A stretch of DNA of 32,299 nucleotides, taken from positions 1 to 32,299 of the forward strand of contig JACMMS010000086.1 in NCBI GenBank assembly GCA_014378915.1, written 5' to 3'. Below, in pieces: positions 16,055 through 25,373 of the stretch; position 1 is the stretch's first letter, and every line of letters begins with the position of its first letter. The DNA is from Methylophilaceae bacterium. GTDB taxonomy: Bacteria; Pseudomonadota; Gammaproteobacteria; Burkholderiales; Methylophilaceae. The notes beneath the pieces were generated by a model. It did not search any database and was not told the DNA's origin. It saw only the letters and a program-made list of their open reading frames with translations. The translations under genes and the position numbers were made by a program.

Positions 16055-17677
16055 ATGATTGAAGTTAATCTAATTAAACAGCTTGAGCGTCTCAATTCTA
16101 TTGGCATCGCTTTATCTGCGGAGCGAGATAACAATCGTTTGCTAGAAATTATATTGCTAGGCGCTAAAGAAATTACCGGTGCAGATGGTGGCACTTTATA
16201 CACAGTAACGGATGACAAGCGTTTAAAGTTTGAAATCATGCTTACTGATAGCCTTGACATTGCTATGGGTGGTACAACGGGGGTTGCAATTTCTTACCAA
16301 CCACTACCTTTGTATCTTGAGGATGGTCGTCCAAACATTAATATGGTGGCGGCACATGCTGTGCTAAATGAAACTTCAATCAATATTGATGATGCTTATT
16401 TAGTCGAGGGCTTTGATTTTTCGGGTACACGTAGTTTTGATCAAGCCACTGGCTATCGTTCGAAGTCAGTACTCGCTATTCCACTTAAAAACCATGAAAA
16501 TGAAATTATTGGGGTATTGCAACTGATCAATGCTATTTGTGCAGCTAACCAAGAAATCATTCCATTTTCTAAAGCAAGCCAGCGTTTAGTGGAGTCATTA
16601 GCTTCACAAGCGGCAATAGCACTCACTAATCATAATTTAATTGAAGGCCTGCGTAATCTTTTTGAGGCGTTTATTGAGTTAATTGCAGATGCCATTGACG
16701 AAAAGTCACCTTATACGGGAGGGCACTGCCAGCGCGTGCCAGAACTAACCATGATGTTGGCAGAAGCAACGCACAACATCACAAAAGGCCCCTTAAAAGA
16801 CTTTAAAATGTCTGAGATTGAGTTTTACGAATTGCGAATTGCCGCGTGGTTACATGATTGCGGGAAAGTGGCCATTCCAGAGGCCGTGATGGATAAGCCA
16901 ACTAAGTTATCTGCTATTTTTGACCGTATAGAGCTAATTGATCAACGTTTCGAGTTGTTAAAAACACAAACGCAGCGAAATATGCTACAAAAACAGTTGG
17001 AGATGCTAAAGGTTAATCGCTCCACTGAAGTGGAAAAGTTAGAAAAAGAATATCAGTGTTTTGTGCAAAAACTAGATGATGACAAACTTTTTTTGCGACA
17101 AAATAATTATGGCGCAGAGTATATGAGCATCGCAGACCAGTTGCGCATCAAGGCAATTGCAGATTATAAGATTGAAAATGAGCAGGGTGAAGTTATTAAA
17201 TTTCTAACTGAAAACGAAGTGTATAACCTCAATATTTCACGTGGTACTTTGACTGCAGAAGAGCGGACGATTATTAATAATCACATTGTTGTTACCATTA
17301 ATATGCTGGAGTCATTGCCTTATCCAAAAATATTGCGCCGAGTTCCTGAGTATGCTGGAGCCCATCATGAGAGGATGGATGGCAAGGGATACCCCAAAGG
17401 ATTAACGCGAGATCAGATGTCTTTGCCTGCACGCATGATGGGAATTGCTGATATATTTGAGGCGCTTACCTCACGTGATAGGCCGTATAAAAAAATAAAA
17501 ACGCTGACTGAGTCACTGACGATTTTAGGAAAAATGAAGCTGGATAATCATATAGATCCAGATTTGTTCGATATCTTTATACGTGAAAAAATCTATTTAC
17601 GGTATGCAGAAAAATTTCTAGAACCTATACAAATAGATGAAGTGGACGAGCACCTAATACCTGGATATGTTGTTTAG
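16055..17677 (+). CDS. GAF - HD-GYP cyclic di-GMP phosphodiesterase
   Basis: A predicted cytoplasmic c-di-GMP phosphodiesterase with a sensory GAF domain. The 540-residue protein has GAF at about residues 10-192 and HD-GYP at about 205-515. Key motifs are SPYTGGHCQRV (218-228), HDCGKVAIPE with the metal-binding H267-D268, HHERMDGKGYP (437-447) and ADIFEALTSRDRPYKK. Between the HD motif and the GYP motif lies an extra 100 or so residues (about 285-400), mostly helical and charged, which separates the catalytic halves more than in compact HD-GYP proteins. The GAF ligand is unknown. It is the last gene of the phosphatase-FHA cluster and converges with the ferredoxin-like gene 26 bp away. Confidence 0.9.
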   Translation: MIEVNLIKQLERLNSIGIALSAERDNNRLLEIILLGAKEITGADGGTLYTVTDDKRLKFEIMLTDSLDIAMGGTTGVAISYQPLPLYLEDGRPNINMVAAHAVLNETSINIDDAYLVEGFDFSGTRSFDQATGYRSKSVLAIPLKNHENEIIGVLQLINAICAANQEIIPFSKASQRLVESLASQAAIALTNHNLIEGLRNLFEAFIELIADAIDEKSPYTGGHCQRVPELTMMLAEATHNITKGPLKDFKMSEIEFYELRIAAWLHDCGKVAIPEAVMDKPTKLSAIFDRIELIDQRFELLKTQTQRNMLQKQLEMLKVNRSTEVEKLEKEYQCFVQKLDDDKLFLRQNNYGAEYMSIADQLRIKAIADYKIENEQGEVIKFLTENEVYNLNISRGTLTAEERTIINNHIVVTINMLESLPYPKILRRVPEYAGAHHERMDGKGYPKGLTRDQMSLPARMMGIADIFEALTSRDRPYKKIKTLTESLTILGKMKLDNHIDPDLFDIFIREKIYLRYAEKFLEPIQIDEVDEHLIPGYVV

Positions 17678-17703
17678 TAAAGGCCACAAAATCAAAATAT
17701 AAG

Positions 17704-17979
17704 TCATTTAATAGCAAATTCTTTTATCAGTTCAAATAGTTTTGCTTGGCTATCTTGGCTTTTAATGGCATTGTGAATAAAGTCTCCATTTGGCGACAGC
17801 TTAAGATTGATCCCAATATCACAATATCCTAAGCAATTAGACGTTTCAACTATGATTTCTACCTCTTCATTTTTTACTAAATGCGCTAAGTCAGTGGCAA
17901 GTGCTTTGCTACCACGTGCTGCGCATGAGTGTTGATTAGGATTGGCGCGGTAGTTAGTACAAATCAACAATTTTTTCAT
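17704..17979 (-). CDS. Thioredoxin-like [2Fe-2S] ferredoxin
   Basis: The 91-residue protein has four cysteines, C7, C19, C49 and C53, in the spacing of thioredoxin-like [2Fe-2S] ferredoxins (CxN..SC then SNCLGYCDIG). Such proteins carry one Fe-S cluster on a thioredoxin fold and probably shuttle electrons or sense redox. The NG near residue 70 fits the usual strand-turn of the fold. It is cytoplasmic, with no signal peptide. It ends 26 bp from the convergent HD-GYP gene. Upstream is lpxH, 21 bp away on the same strand, so it is probably co-transcribed with the lpxH-ppi group. The partner protein is unknown. Confidence 0.82.
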   Translation of the reverse strand: MKKLLICTNYRANPNQHSCAARGSKALATDLAHLVKNEEVEIIVETSNCLGYCDIGINLKLSPNGDFIHNAIKSQDSQAKLFELIKEFAIK

Positions 17980-18000
17980 TAAGTCTTTTACTTAAAGCCG

Positions 18001-18735
18001 TTAAATAGCTTGAGCAACACAGCCAGTATCATCCAGTTTTAGGCAGCTGCCTTGTTCATACCAATCGCCTAATACCCAGCGTATAGCAAGATGACCATCA
18101 ACGGTTAATCGATGCTGATTTGGTCTATGCGTATGACCATGAATTAGTAACTTGGGATAGTTATACTGACGTAACAAATTTGTCACTGCATCCGCATTAA
18201 CATCCATAATTTCCATCGTTTTTGTGAATTTTTCTTGCTTACTTTTAAGTCGCAAAGACGCTATATAGGCTTTACGTGAGGCTAAAGGCTGGTTCACAAA
18301 AGTAAGCTGCCAAGCCGGGTCGCGTACTTGTAATTTAAATGCTTGATAAGCGTGATCATCAGTACATAATGCATCACCATGGCTTAGCAGAACATGTTGA
18401 CCATATAATTTGACGACAGTAGGGTCTTTTAAAAGGGTTAAGCCTGCAACTTCTGCAAATCCATCAGCGATTAAAAAGTCGCGGTTTCCATGCATTAGAT
18501 AAATTTTTGTACCACTATTACTCAACGTTTTTAAGGCATTAATGACATCTGTATGATGTTTATCTGAAATATCATCGTCACCGGCCCAGTATTCAAATAA
18601 ATCACCTAATATAAAGAGTTTTTCTGCTTGTTTAGCTGTTGTATGTAAAAACGCGATAAATTGTGTTGTTATTTCAGGTCGAGATTGACAGAGGTGTAAG
18701 TCAGAAATAAATAAGCTAAAACTTGATTGGTTCAT
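18001..18735 (-). CDS. lpxH: UDP-2,3-diacylglucosamine diphosphatase LpxH
   Basis: LpxH hydrolyses UDP-2,3-diacylglucosamine to lipid X plus UMP, an essential lipid A step on the inner face of the inner membrane. The 244-residue protein carries the calcineurin-like metallophosphoesterase motifs in order: SDLHL (D12, H14), LGDLFEYW, HGNRD, LLSHGDALCTDD, and GHTHRP near the C-terminus. The family-specific RLKSKQEK helix region is also present. Length and motifs are normal. It follows ppiB on the same strand with a gap of 54 bp. The ppiB-lpxH order is common in proteobacteria and supports the call. Confidence 0.95.
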   Translation of the reverse strand: MNQSSFSLFISDLHLCQSRPEITTQFIAFLHTTAKQAEKLFILGDLFEYWAGDDDISDKHHTDVINALKTLSNSGTKIYLMHGNRDFLIADGFAEVAGLTLLKDPTVVKLYGQHVLLSHGDALCTDDHAYQAFKLQVRDPAWQLTFVNQPLASRKAYIASLRLKSKQEKFTKTMEIMDVNADAVTNLLRQYNYPKLLIHGHTHRPNQHRLTVDGHLAIRWVLGDWYEQGSCLKLDDTGCVAQAI

Positions 18736-18789
18736 CCTGTTTCAGCTTAATTTATTCTTTATCGTGCTTGAGTATGCGAACTGCTATAA

Positions 18790-19281
18790 CTAGCAAACAA
18801 CCGCTTTTTCAATAATCACAGCCTCAACTGGCACATCCTGATGGCCTGCTTTGTTACCTGTTTTGACTAATCTGATTTTATCAATGACATCGAAACCTTC
18901 AACTACTTTTCCAAATACCGCATAACCCCAGCCACTTGAAGTTGGCGCTGTATGATTTAAAAAGCCATTATCACCTACATTAATAAAGAACTGGCTACTG
19001 GCAGAGTCTGGCACTGAGGTTCTTGCCATGGCAATGGTATATTTATCGTTGGTTAAGCCGTTATTGGCTTCATTTTTAATTTCAGCGTTCGTCGCTTTTT
19101 GTTTCATATTGGTGTCAAAACCACCGCCTTGTAGCATAAAGCCGTCAATCACGCGGTGGAAAATAACACCTTCGTAAAAACCACTTTCTACATATTGCAA
19201 GAAATTTGCTACGGTAACTGGCGCTTTTTCTGCATTAAGCTCTAGGGTGATATCACCAAAGTTAGTTGTTAATTTAATCAA
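18790..19281 (-). CDS. ppiB: Cytoplasmic peptidyl-prolyl isomerase B (cyclophilin)
   Basis: A cyclophilin that speeds cis-trans isomerisation of X-Pro bonds. The open frame extends upstream to 19371, but the bases before 19282 code for nothing cyclophilin-like. I place the start at TTG 19281-19279, preceded by AAAGGA. This gives 163 residues beginning [16 protein letters not shown], the length and opening expected of PpiB. Active-site motifs are [13 protein letters not shown], the [10 protein letters not shown] block, and [15 protein letters not shown]. There is no signal peptide, so it is cytoplasmic. It lies directly after the periplasmic paralogue ppiA, and the two are clearly duplicates. 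Confidence 0.9.
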   Translation of the reverse strand: MIKLTTNFGDITLELNAEKAPVTVANFLQYVESGFYEGVIFHRVIDGFMLQGGGFDTNMKQKATNAEIKNEANNGLTNDKYTIAMARTSVPDSASSQFFINVGDNGFLNHTAPTSSGWGYAVFGKVVEGFDVIDKIRLVKTGNKAGHQDVPVEAVIIEKAVVC

Positions 19282-19339
19282 AATCAATCCTTTTAAAGTA
19301 TGAGTTGGTAGTCGTAAATTATTGCTATGTATGTCAATA

Positions 19340-19948
19340 TTACTTTGGTGTTGGCAGAGTGGAACCGCCATTAATTACTTCAATACTTTTAATTATCACT
19401 GCTTTAACTGGCACATCTGCAAAGCCACCAATTGTCAATGTAGGCGTAAGGCCAATTTTTTTTACCACATCTAAACCATTAATGACTTTACCAAATACAC
19501 AGTAGCCCATTTGTTCTGGTGATGGATAAACGTGATTTAAAAATTGGTTATTTGTTAAATTAATAAAAAACTGTGCGGTGGCAGAATCTGGCTCGTTAGT
19601 ACGTGCCATAGCAATGGTGCCCAACTCGTTTAGCAAGCCATCATTAGCTTCGTTTACAATAGGCGCATTTGTTGGCTTTTCCATCATATCCCGGGTAAAT
19701 CCACCGCCTTGTATCATAAAGTTATTAATTACTCGGTGAAAAATAGTGCCTTTATAAAAGTCTGCGTTTACATATTGTAGGAAGTTGGCAACCGTTTTTG
19801 GTGCTTTTTCTGGATACAGTTCAAGTGTAATATTACCTTGGTTCGTTTCAATTTCAACGCGAGGTAAATCAGCTGCAGCAGATACCGATATCACGCCTAA
19901 GAGTAAAATGCCTAATAGTAGCTTAGACACAGTGTTCTTTAAGGTCAT
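19340..19948 (-). CDS. ppiA: Periplasmic peptidyl-prolyl isomerase A (cyclophilin)
   Basis: A second cyclophilin, 202 residues, with a Sec signal peptide (hydrophobic residues about 8-24, cleavage near SAAA-D). The catalytic domain resembles that of its neighbour ppi[39 protein letters not shown]. It would assist folding of exported proteins. It overlaps the upstream L,D-transpeptidase gene by four bases (ATGA-type), so their translation is coupled. The pairing of an exported foldase with a cell-wall enzyme in one unit is suggestive but could be incidental. The C-terminus has a short extra tail ([10 protein letters not shown]). Confidence 0.92.
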   Translation of the reverse strand: MTLKNTVSKLLLGILLLGVISVSAAADLPRVEIETNQGNITLELYPEKAPKTVANFLQYVNADFYKGTIFHRVINNFMIQGGGFTRDMMEKPTNAPIVNEANDGLLNELGTIAMARTNEPDSATAQFFINLTNNQFLNHVYPSPEQMGYCVFGKVINGLDVVKKIGLTPTLTIGGFADVPVKAVIIKSIEVINGGSTLPTPK

Positions 19949-21243
19949 ATTTTTCCTTCGTAAATAATTTTCCAGGTTTTGTTTTCAAGCGCCCAATACT
20001 GCCGTTTATGCATTTTGTTTTGTAGATTATTACTTCTAAAATCTTGTTCAAAATCGACGACTACCAATTTTTTTGCTGAAGTACCATCATTGCTTGAAAT
20101 GGGGTAACTAAACATGCTCATATTGGTGAGTGCAATACTTACTTCGGGCTTAGATGCTTGAATACGTGTTTTATATTCCACCCACGAATCATAGTTGCCT
20201 TCTTGACTAAAAAATTCTTTTGAATAATGACTTAAATACTGAGTAGTATCTTGCGTTACCCAATCTTTACGCCAAGTATTAATAGCCTCACTCAGCGCAG
20301 CTTTTTGTCCATTAAATTCGCTAGAGCCATTTTCAGATAATTCTAAGCTATTAACAATAATGACGGGCGTATTGCCGCTTTGTAATATTGGTTCAAGGCT
20401 ATGTAAATCTGGCTTACTTAATACTACGCACCCATCACTGGCACGTGGAGGCCGACTATATGTATTGGTGGGTGTGCCATGGAGCCAAATACCAGAGCCG
20501 GTTTTATTATGATGTTGGTCAATTTCATTGGGGTAGCTAAGTGGATATGCCGCTTCACCATAATAGTCAGGTAGCGCAGCTTTTAATTTGCTGCTGGCAA
20601 AATACACACCAACGGGCGTACGTTTGTCGCCCGAAGATTCTTTACCCGCACCATTTTTACCGATAGTCACGTAATAATCTGTGACATAGCTTAAATTGCC
20701 ATTATCATTTTTGTAGAGATAAAGTCGCGCTTTGTCGGTATCTACCACAATGACATAATGCTGATTAACATTAGGCTGTATGAGTAAATTAGGCTGTAAA
20801 GTCGCTACTTTTTCTGATAAATAATGCTCAATGCGGCTACGCGCCTCATCTTTTAGCCCAGTAACGTTATCAGCATTAGTATTAACCGTCGAATCACCAA
20901 ACCCTTGAATTAGCTTAGTTTGCGCCATTAACAAATCGCCACGAATTAAATAGGCGAGTTTGAAATTTGGCGTATTAGCAATTAATTTATCAATGGTATC
21001 AAGTGCTTGTTTGTTTTTGCCTTGCGTAATTTCAAACAGACTTTTAACTAATAATGCTTCAGTTTGGTTGCTAGAACTTATTGATGACGACTCAAGACTT
21101 TCTAATTTAGATGCAATATTTTCTGATGAAATGACATTGCGTCCTAGTACACTGTTATGACTAATCGCTGTAGCGTTCCAAGGAATCAGGGCGCAAGCCG
21201 CGAGTAAACAACCATTAATAATCTTTGTTTTTCTATTACGCAC
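19945..21243 (-). CDS. L,D-transpeptidase (YkuD) with C-terminal NTF2-like domain
   Basis: YkuD enzymes make 3-3 crosslinks in peptidoglycan or attach lipoproteins to it, using a catalytic cysteine. The 432-residue protein has a signal sequence (about 1-26; a lipobox-like LAAC at 14-17 leaves lipidation possible), a helical segment (45-145), then the YkuD domain (about 160-295). The active-site motif runs from H255 (WLHGTP) to SDGC with S269 and C272. After the catalytic domain comes an NTF2/SnoaL-like domain (about 318-432) starting at AINTWRKDWVTQDTTQYLSH, closely related to the C-terminus of the next gene upstream. It overlaps ppiA by four bases and lies 81 bp after the TPR gene. Confidence 0.88.
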   Translation of the reverse strand: MRNRKTKIINGCLLAACALIPWNATAISHNSVLGRNVISSENIASKLESLESSSISSSNQTEALLVKSLFEITQGKNKQALDTIDKLIANTPNFKLAYLIRGDLLMAQTKLIQGFGDSTVNTNADNVTGLKDEARSRIEHYLSEKVATLQPNLLIQPNVNQHYVIVVDTDKARLYLYKNDNGNLSYVTDYYVTIGKNGAGKESSGDKRTPVGVYFASSKLKAALPDYYGEAAYPLSYPNEIDQHHNKTGSGIWLHGTPTNTYSRPPRASDGCVVLSKPDLHSLEPILQSGNTPVIIVNSLELSENGSSEFNGQKAALSEAINTWRKDWVTQDTTQYLSHYSKEFFSQEGNYDSWVEYKTRIQASKPEVSIALTNMSMFSYPISSNDGTSAKKLVVVDFEQDFRSNNLQNKMHKRQYWALENKTWKIIYEGKI

Positions 21244-21324
21244 AACTAATCCGTTTTGTTACTCTGTTTTTTTAAAGCTTGCAGCTGATATTGAAAATGC
21301 AACACTGGAAATTATCGCCTTTAA

Positions 21325-22368
21325 TTAACGTGTAGACTCTTGGTCAATTAACCAATTATCGCCCACTTTTTTCATGGTCAGTGTTTTTGATGTGTATTGC
21401 GGACTGCCATTAGCACGATAGGATTGTTTAAAACTTACTTTTGCTACATTAACGCCTTCCATCACAACTTTAGGGTTGCTAACTTCAATTTTTATAGTTG
21501 CCGGCTGACCTACACGCTCACGACGCGTTTGCTCCCACTCTTTACGGCTTTCGCCTTTTGGGGTTTTGAAGCTGCTGCTGTAACTGGCCAGATATTTATC
21601 AACATTTTTTGCAGACCATGCTTTTGCCCAAGCATCAACAGCATCTGTAATTTCGCTGTTGTCATTTGTATTGTTTGCAACCTTTGCTGCACCGCTTTCG
21701 ACAGCCGCTTCTGATGCGACTATTTTAACTGGCGTCTCAGCTTTTGCTACTATTTTTGCTGGCTCTTTCACAGGATTTGTAACCACTGGATCTTTAGCTG
21801 CAGCGGTTGCTTTGGCTGCAACAGAGGCTAGCTTGGTATTCGGGCCAAATAAGTCTTTGATCAATGCGAGCTTACTTTGAGCGCGTGTATTGCCTGTATC
21901 CAACTGCAAAGCCTTGTCATAAGCTTCTGATGCTCTGCGGGCATAAATATCACCTAAATTTTCATGGGCAGTGGCATAACTGGGATGTGTTTTAATAGCC
22001 GTTTCTAAGGCTTTTTGTGCTTTATCGTACTGGCCAGCATCTGCGTACAAAACAGCTAAATTGTTATATGGCTCTGGTAGGTTAGGATATTTCTCGGTTA
22101 AATCAACAAATGCCTTAGTGGCTTCATCACGTTTACCTTGTTCAACTAAAAATACACCTTTCATGAACATGGCTTGGGCATCTTTAGGATTTTTAACCAA
22201 ATAAGCATTGACGCGATCTAGCGCGGCAGCTTGTTGGCCCTGATCGGCCATCTGCGCAATATCTTTTAACTCATCCGCAAAAGCTGGTGCAACATTTGCA
22301 GCCATTAAACTAATCGTCAGCAAAGCAGGCGCTAATAGTTGCATTAGTAATGTTGATTTTTTCGTCAT
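21325..22368 (-). CDS. Exported TPR protein with C-terminal NTF2-like domain
   Basis: A periplasmic tetratricopeptide protein. The frame is open from 22428, but I start at the ATG at 22368 because it has AAGGGA upstream and begins a proper signal peptide (hydrophobic to about residue 30, cleavage near APAFA-D). TPR units cover about mature residues 35-165 (AQAMFMKGVFLVEQGKRDEA, YNNLAVLYADAGQYDKA, HENLGDIYARRASEAYDKAL). An Ala/Lys/Pro-rich linker follows, then an NTF2-like domain beginning AVDAWAKAWSAKNVDKYLAS. The same domain ends the L,D-transpeptidase that follows. The two are presumably in one operon and may act on the same site in the wall. The ligand of the shared domain is unknown. Confidence 0.82.
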   Translation of the reverse strand: MTKKSTLLMQLLAPALLTISLMAANVAPAFADELKDIAQMADQGQQAAALDRVNAYLVKNPKDAQAMFMKGVFLVEQGKRDEATKAFVDLTEKYPNLPEPYNNLAVLYADAGQYDKAQKALETAIKTHPSYATAHENLGDIYARRASEAYDKALQLDTGNTRAQSKLALIKDLFGPNTKLASVAAKATAAAKDPVVTNPVKEPAKIVAKAETPVKIVASEAAVESGAAKVANNTNDNSEITDAVDAWAKAWSAKNVDKYLASYSSSFKTPKGESRKEWEQTRRERVGQPATIKIEVSNPKVVMEGVNVAKVSFKQSYRANGSPQYTSKTLTMKKVGDNWLIDQESTR

Positions 22369-22638
22369 GTTTGGTTGTTCCCTTAGGCGATTGCTATCAG
22401 TTGTTGTTAGCACGATTAAACTATTCATTATGATATACTTTTACCGATTATCTGATTAAGTCGTAATTCTATCAAGAGCATAAGTAACCTCCAATAGCCG
22501 TTTAAGTTTTCATCTGCTTATTTAAGCTTTATTTAGATTTTATTGATTAAAAACATTCGTTTTTAGCTTAAAGTGCGTTTTATCTCCAATTAGTTAAAAA
22601 TAGCGTGAATAAATAGCGCTAAAAACAAGCAGTAAACT

Positions 22639-24057
22639 ATGTTAAAAATTTACAATTCAATGTCCCGCGACAAACAAACCTTCTTGCCGATAGTTGCGGG
22701 AAAAGTTAGCATGTACGTCTGTGGTATGACAGTGTATGACTATTGTCATTTAGGCCATGCGCGTGTGATGGTCGTGTTTGATATGGTAAGTCGATGGTTT
22801 CGTGCATCTAATTACGATGTAACTTATGTGCGTAATATCACCGATATTGACGACAAAATTATTAAACGTGCAAGCGAGAATAACGAATCAGTAGGCCAAC
22901 TTACCCAGCGTTTTATTGAGGCGATGGATGAAGATTCAGCCGCGCTTGGTGTACTACGTCCAGATATTGAGCCGCGTGCAACTGCTTATATTCAGCCGAT
23001 GTTGGATATGATTAGCGCGTTAATGTCTAAGGGCCATGCTTATGCTGCCGCTAACGGCGATGCCTACTATTCTGTGCGCAGCTTTAATGATTACGGTAAA
23101 TTATCTGGTAAATCACTAGATGATTTACGCGCTGGCGAACGGGTTGAAGTCGACACTTTTAAGCAAGACGCGATGGATTTTGTATTATGGAAAGCCGCAA
23201 AGCCTAATGAGCCCAGCTGGGACTCCCCTTGGGGCCAGGGTAGGCCAGGATGGCACATTGAATGCTCGGCAATGAGTGCATGTCACTTAGGCCAGCATTT
23301 TGATTTGCATGGAGGAGGGCAAGATTTGCAGTTTCCGCATCATGAAAATGAAATTGCGCAATCTGAAGCGGCGCACGAATGCACTATGGCTAACTATTGG
23401 ATGCATAACGGTTTTGTGCGGGTTGATGATGAAAAAATGTCCAAATCACTTGGTAATTTTTTTACGATTCGCACTGTATTAGAAAAATATAAAGCCGAAG
23501 TAGTAAGGTTTTTTATCTTACGAGCACATTATCGTAGTCCATTAAATTACTCAGATAAACATTTGGATGATGCTAATTCAGCACTTAATCGCTTATATAC
23601 AGCTTTACGTGGATTTGAATTGGTTAGTGCTAAAGTTGATTGGCAGCATCCACAAGCCATACGCTTCAAAGCGGCTATGGACGATGATTTTAGTACATCA
23701 GAAGCGATGGCGGTATTGTTTGATTTGGCTCATGAACTTAATAAAACAAAGGCTCTAGTTACAGCTAATTTGCTAAAGGGTTTAGGTAAAGTTGTTGGCT
23801 TGTTACAGTCTGAGCCAAATGCTCACTTACAAAATAGTATTACACATGATTCGATCAAAGAAGGTGTAAATGCAGATGACTATTCAAATGTAAGCATTGT
23901 TTTTTCAACAATTTCTGTTGAAACTAGAATTTTAAATAGAACCGAAGCAAAAAAGTCTAAGAACTTCGCTGAGGCCGATCGAATTCGTAAAGAGCTTGCA
24001 GATGCAGGCATTATTTTAGAAGACTCGCCTCAAGGCACCACATGGCGCCGCGCTTAA
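22639..24057 (+). CDS. cysS: Cysteinyl-tRNA synthetase
   Basis: CysRS charges tRNA-Cys. The 472-residue class I enzyme has its zinc Cys C28 (YVCGMTVYD), the HIGH-type motif CHLGHARV (HLGH at 37-40), further zinc ligands in [10 protein letters not shown] and [12 protein letters not shown], and KMSKSLGNF for ATP. The C-terminal anticodon region (about 390-472) is helical and ends [10 protein letters not shown], a typical CysRS terminus. The length is normal. It is divergent from the TPR gene with a 270-bp spacer when the TPR start at 22368 is used. No T-box or clear -35/-10 pair is evident in that spacer. argJ follows 70 bp later. Confidence 0.97.
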   Translation: MLKIYNSMSRDKQTFLPIVAGKVSMYVCGMTVYDYCHLGHARVMVVFDMVSRWFRASNYDVTYVRNITDIDDKIIKRASENNESVGQLTQRFIEAMDEDSAALGVLRPDIEPRATAYIQPMLDMISALMSKGHAYAAANGDAYYSVRSFNDYGKLSGKSLDDLRAGERVEVDTFKQDAMDFVLWKAAKPNEPSWDSPWGQGRPGWHIECSAMSACHLGQHFDLHGGGQDLQFPHHENEIAQSEAAHECTMANYWMHNGFVRVDDEKMSKSLGNFFTIRTVLEKYKAEVVRFFILRAHYRSPLNYSDKHLDDANSALNRLYTALRGFELVSAKVDWQHPQAIRFKAAMDDDFSTSEAMAVLFDLAHELNKTKALVTANLLKGLGKVVGLLQSEPNAHLQNSITHDSIKEGVNADDYSNVSIVFSTISVETRILNRTEAKKSKNFAEADRIRKELADAGIILEDSPQGTTWRRA

Positions 24058-24127
24058 ATTAGCTTCGTGCTTAAAAAATCCTATTTTAAAACCATATTTA
24101 TAGCATTAAATTTTGTGAGAATAAAAT

Positions 24128-25357
24128 ATGCCAGTTAATTTACTAGCTCCAGGCGCTAATTCGCTTTATCCCGTCCACGGCGTGCAACTTGGTGTTGCTA
24201 AAGCCCATATTCGTAAACCAGATCGTAAAGATTTACTGGTCATCAAATTGGTTGAAGGTAGTCGCGTTGCGGGTGTTTTTACTAAAAACCGTTTTTGTGC
24301 AGCGCCAGTGACTTTATGTCAGCAATTTTTGGCAAAAGAAAATAACGCTATTCGTGCTTTGTTGGTTAATACAGGCAATGCCAATGCGGGTACGGGCGAA
24401 CAGGGAATGGCAAATGCCGTGCAAACTTGTGAGGCTTTAAGTGGCTTGCTAGGGCTAGCATCTAGCCAAATATTGCCATTTTCAACGGGTGTGATTCTAG
24501 ATCCATTACCTGTGGAACGTGTGATTGCAGGTTTGCCAGCATGTATGGAAAATTTGACTGAAGATAATTGGCTTAACGCGGCAGAAGCCATTATGACTAC
24601 TGATATTGTTGCTAAAGGCATTTCGCGCAAGCTTAATGTAGGTGGCAAAGAGGTGACTATTACTGGAATTGCCAAAGGCTCTGGCATGATCCATCCGAAC
24701 ATGGCAACCATGCTAGGTTATGTTGCGACAGATGCAGCTATTAGCCAAGTTGCACTTGATGCGATTATTCATCACGCAGTAAATCGTTCTTTCAATTGCA
24801 TTACGGTGGATGGAGATACTTCAACTAATGATTCGCTGATTATGATTGCAACAAATCAGGCTGCTAATCTAGAAATTGCAGAAGATAGTGCTGATTTTTT
24901 TTCTTTACGTGATGCTTTAACCGAAGTTACTGTCATTTTGGCGCAAGCCATCGTGCGTGATGGTGAAGGTGCAACTAAGTTTATGACAGTGATTGTGGAG
25001 AATGGTAAAAGTGAAGAGGAATGCCGTAAAGTTGCCTATGCAATTGCTCATTCACCACTTATTAAAACCGCGTTCTTTGCATCAGATCCTAATCTTGGCC
25101 GTATTCTAGCCGCCATTGGTTATGCTGGCATTGATGATTTAGAAGTTAATATCATGAAGCTTTATTTGGGCGATGTTCTAGTTGCCGAGCTTGGTGGTAG
25201 AGCTTTGAGTTATAAAGAAGAGCAAGGTGCTGCGGTGATGAAAGAGCCGGAAATTTCTGTAAGAGTGGACTTGGCGCGTGGTGATGCGAATGCCACTATT
25301 TGGACATGTGATTTCTCGTATGATTATGTAAAAATTAATGCAGATTATCGTTCTTAA
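24128..25357 (+). CDS. argJ: Bifunctional ornithine acetyltransferase / N-acetylglutamate synthase
   Basis: ArgJ moves the acetyl group from N-acetylornithine to glutamate, recycling acetate in arginine synthesis; many members also use acetyl-CoA. The 409-residue proenzyme self-cleaves before a conserved Thr, here T194 in [13 protein letters not shown]. The oxyanion pair is TGN..NAGTG, and the beta chain contains [17 protein letters not shown] and LVKDGEG-like VRDGEGATK. All key residues are present. It sits upstream of the DUF815 ATPase relic with a 16-bp gap, an arrangement widely conserved in betaproteobacteria. In many relatives secA is immediately upstream; here secA lies about 18 kb away. 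Confidence 0.96.
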   Translation: MPVNLLAPGANSLYPVHGVQLGVAKAHIRKPDRKDLLVIKLVEGSRVAGVFTKNRFCAAPVTLCQQFLAKENNAIRALLVNTGNANAGTGEQGMANAVQTCEALSGLLGLASSQILPFSTGVILDPLPVERVIAGLPACMENLTEDNWLNAAEAIMTTDIVAKGISRKLNVGGKEVTITGIAKGSGMIHPNMATMLGYVATDAAISQVALDAIIHHAVNRSFNCITVDGDTSTNDSLIMIATNQAANLEIAEDSADFFSLRDALTEVTVILAQAIVRDGEGATKFMTVIVENGKSEEECRKVAYAIAHSPLIKTAFFASDPNLGRILAAIGYAGIDDLEVNIMKLYLGDVLVAELGGRALSYKEEQGAAVMKEPEISVRVDLARGDANATIWTCDFSYDYVKINADYRS

Positions 25358-25373
25358 AGCTATTTAAAACGCC

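Noticed and set aside
19282-19371. N-terminal extension of ppiB
   Set aside because: The extra residues do not resemble a cyclophilin, and a TTG with AAAGGA gives the normal length.
22369-22428. Upstream start of the TPR protein
   Set aside because: It would place 20 polar residues before the signal peptide; the inner ATG has a better ribosome site.
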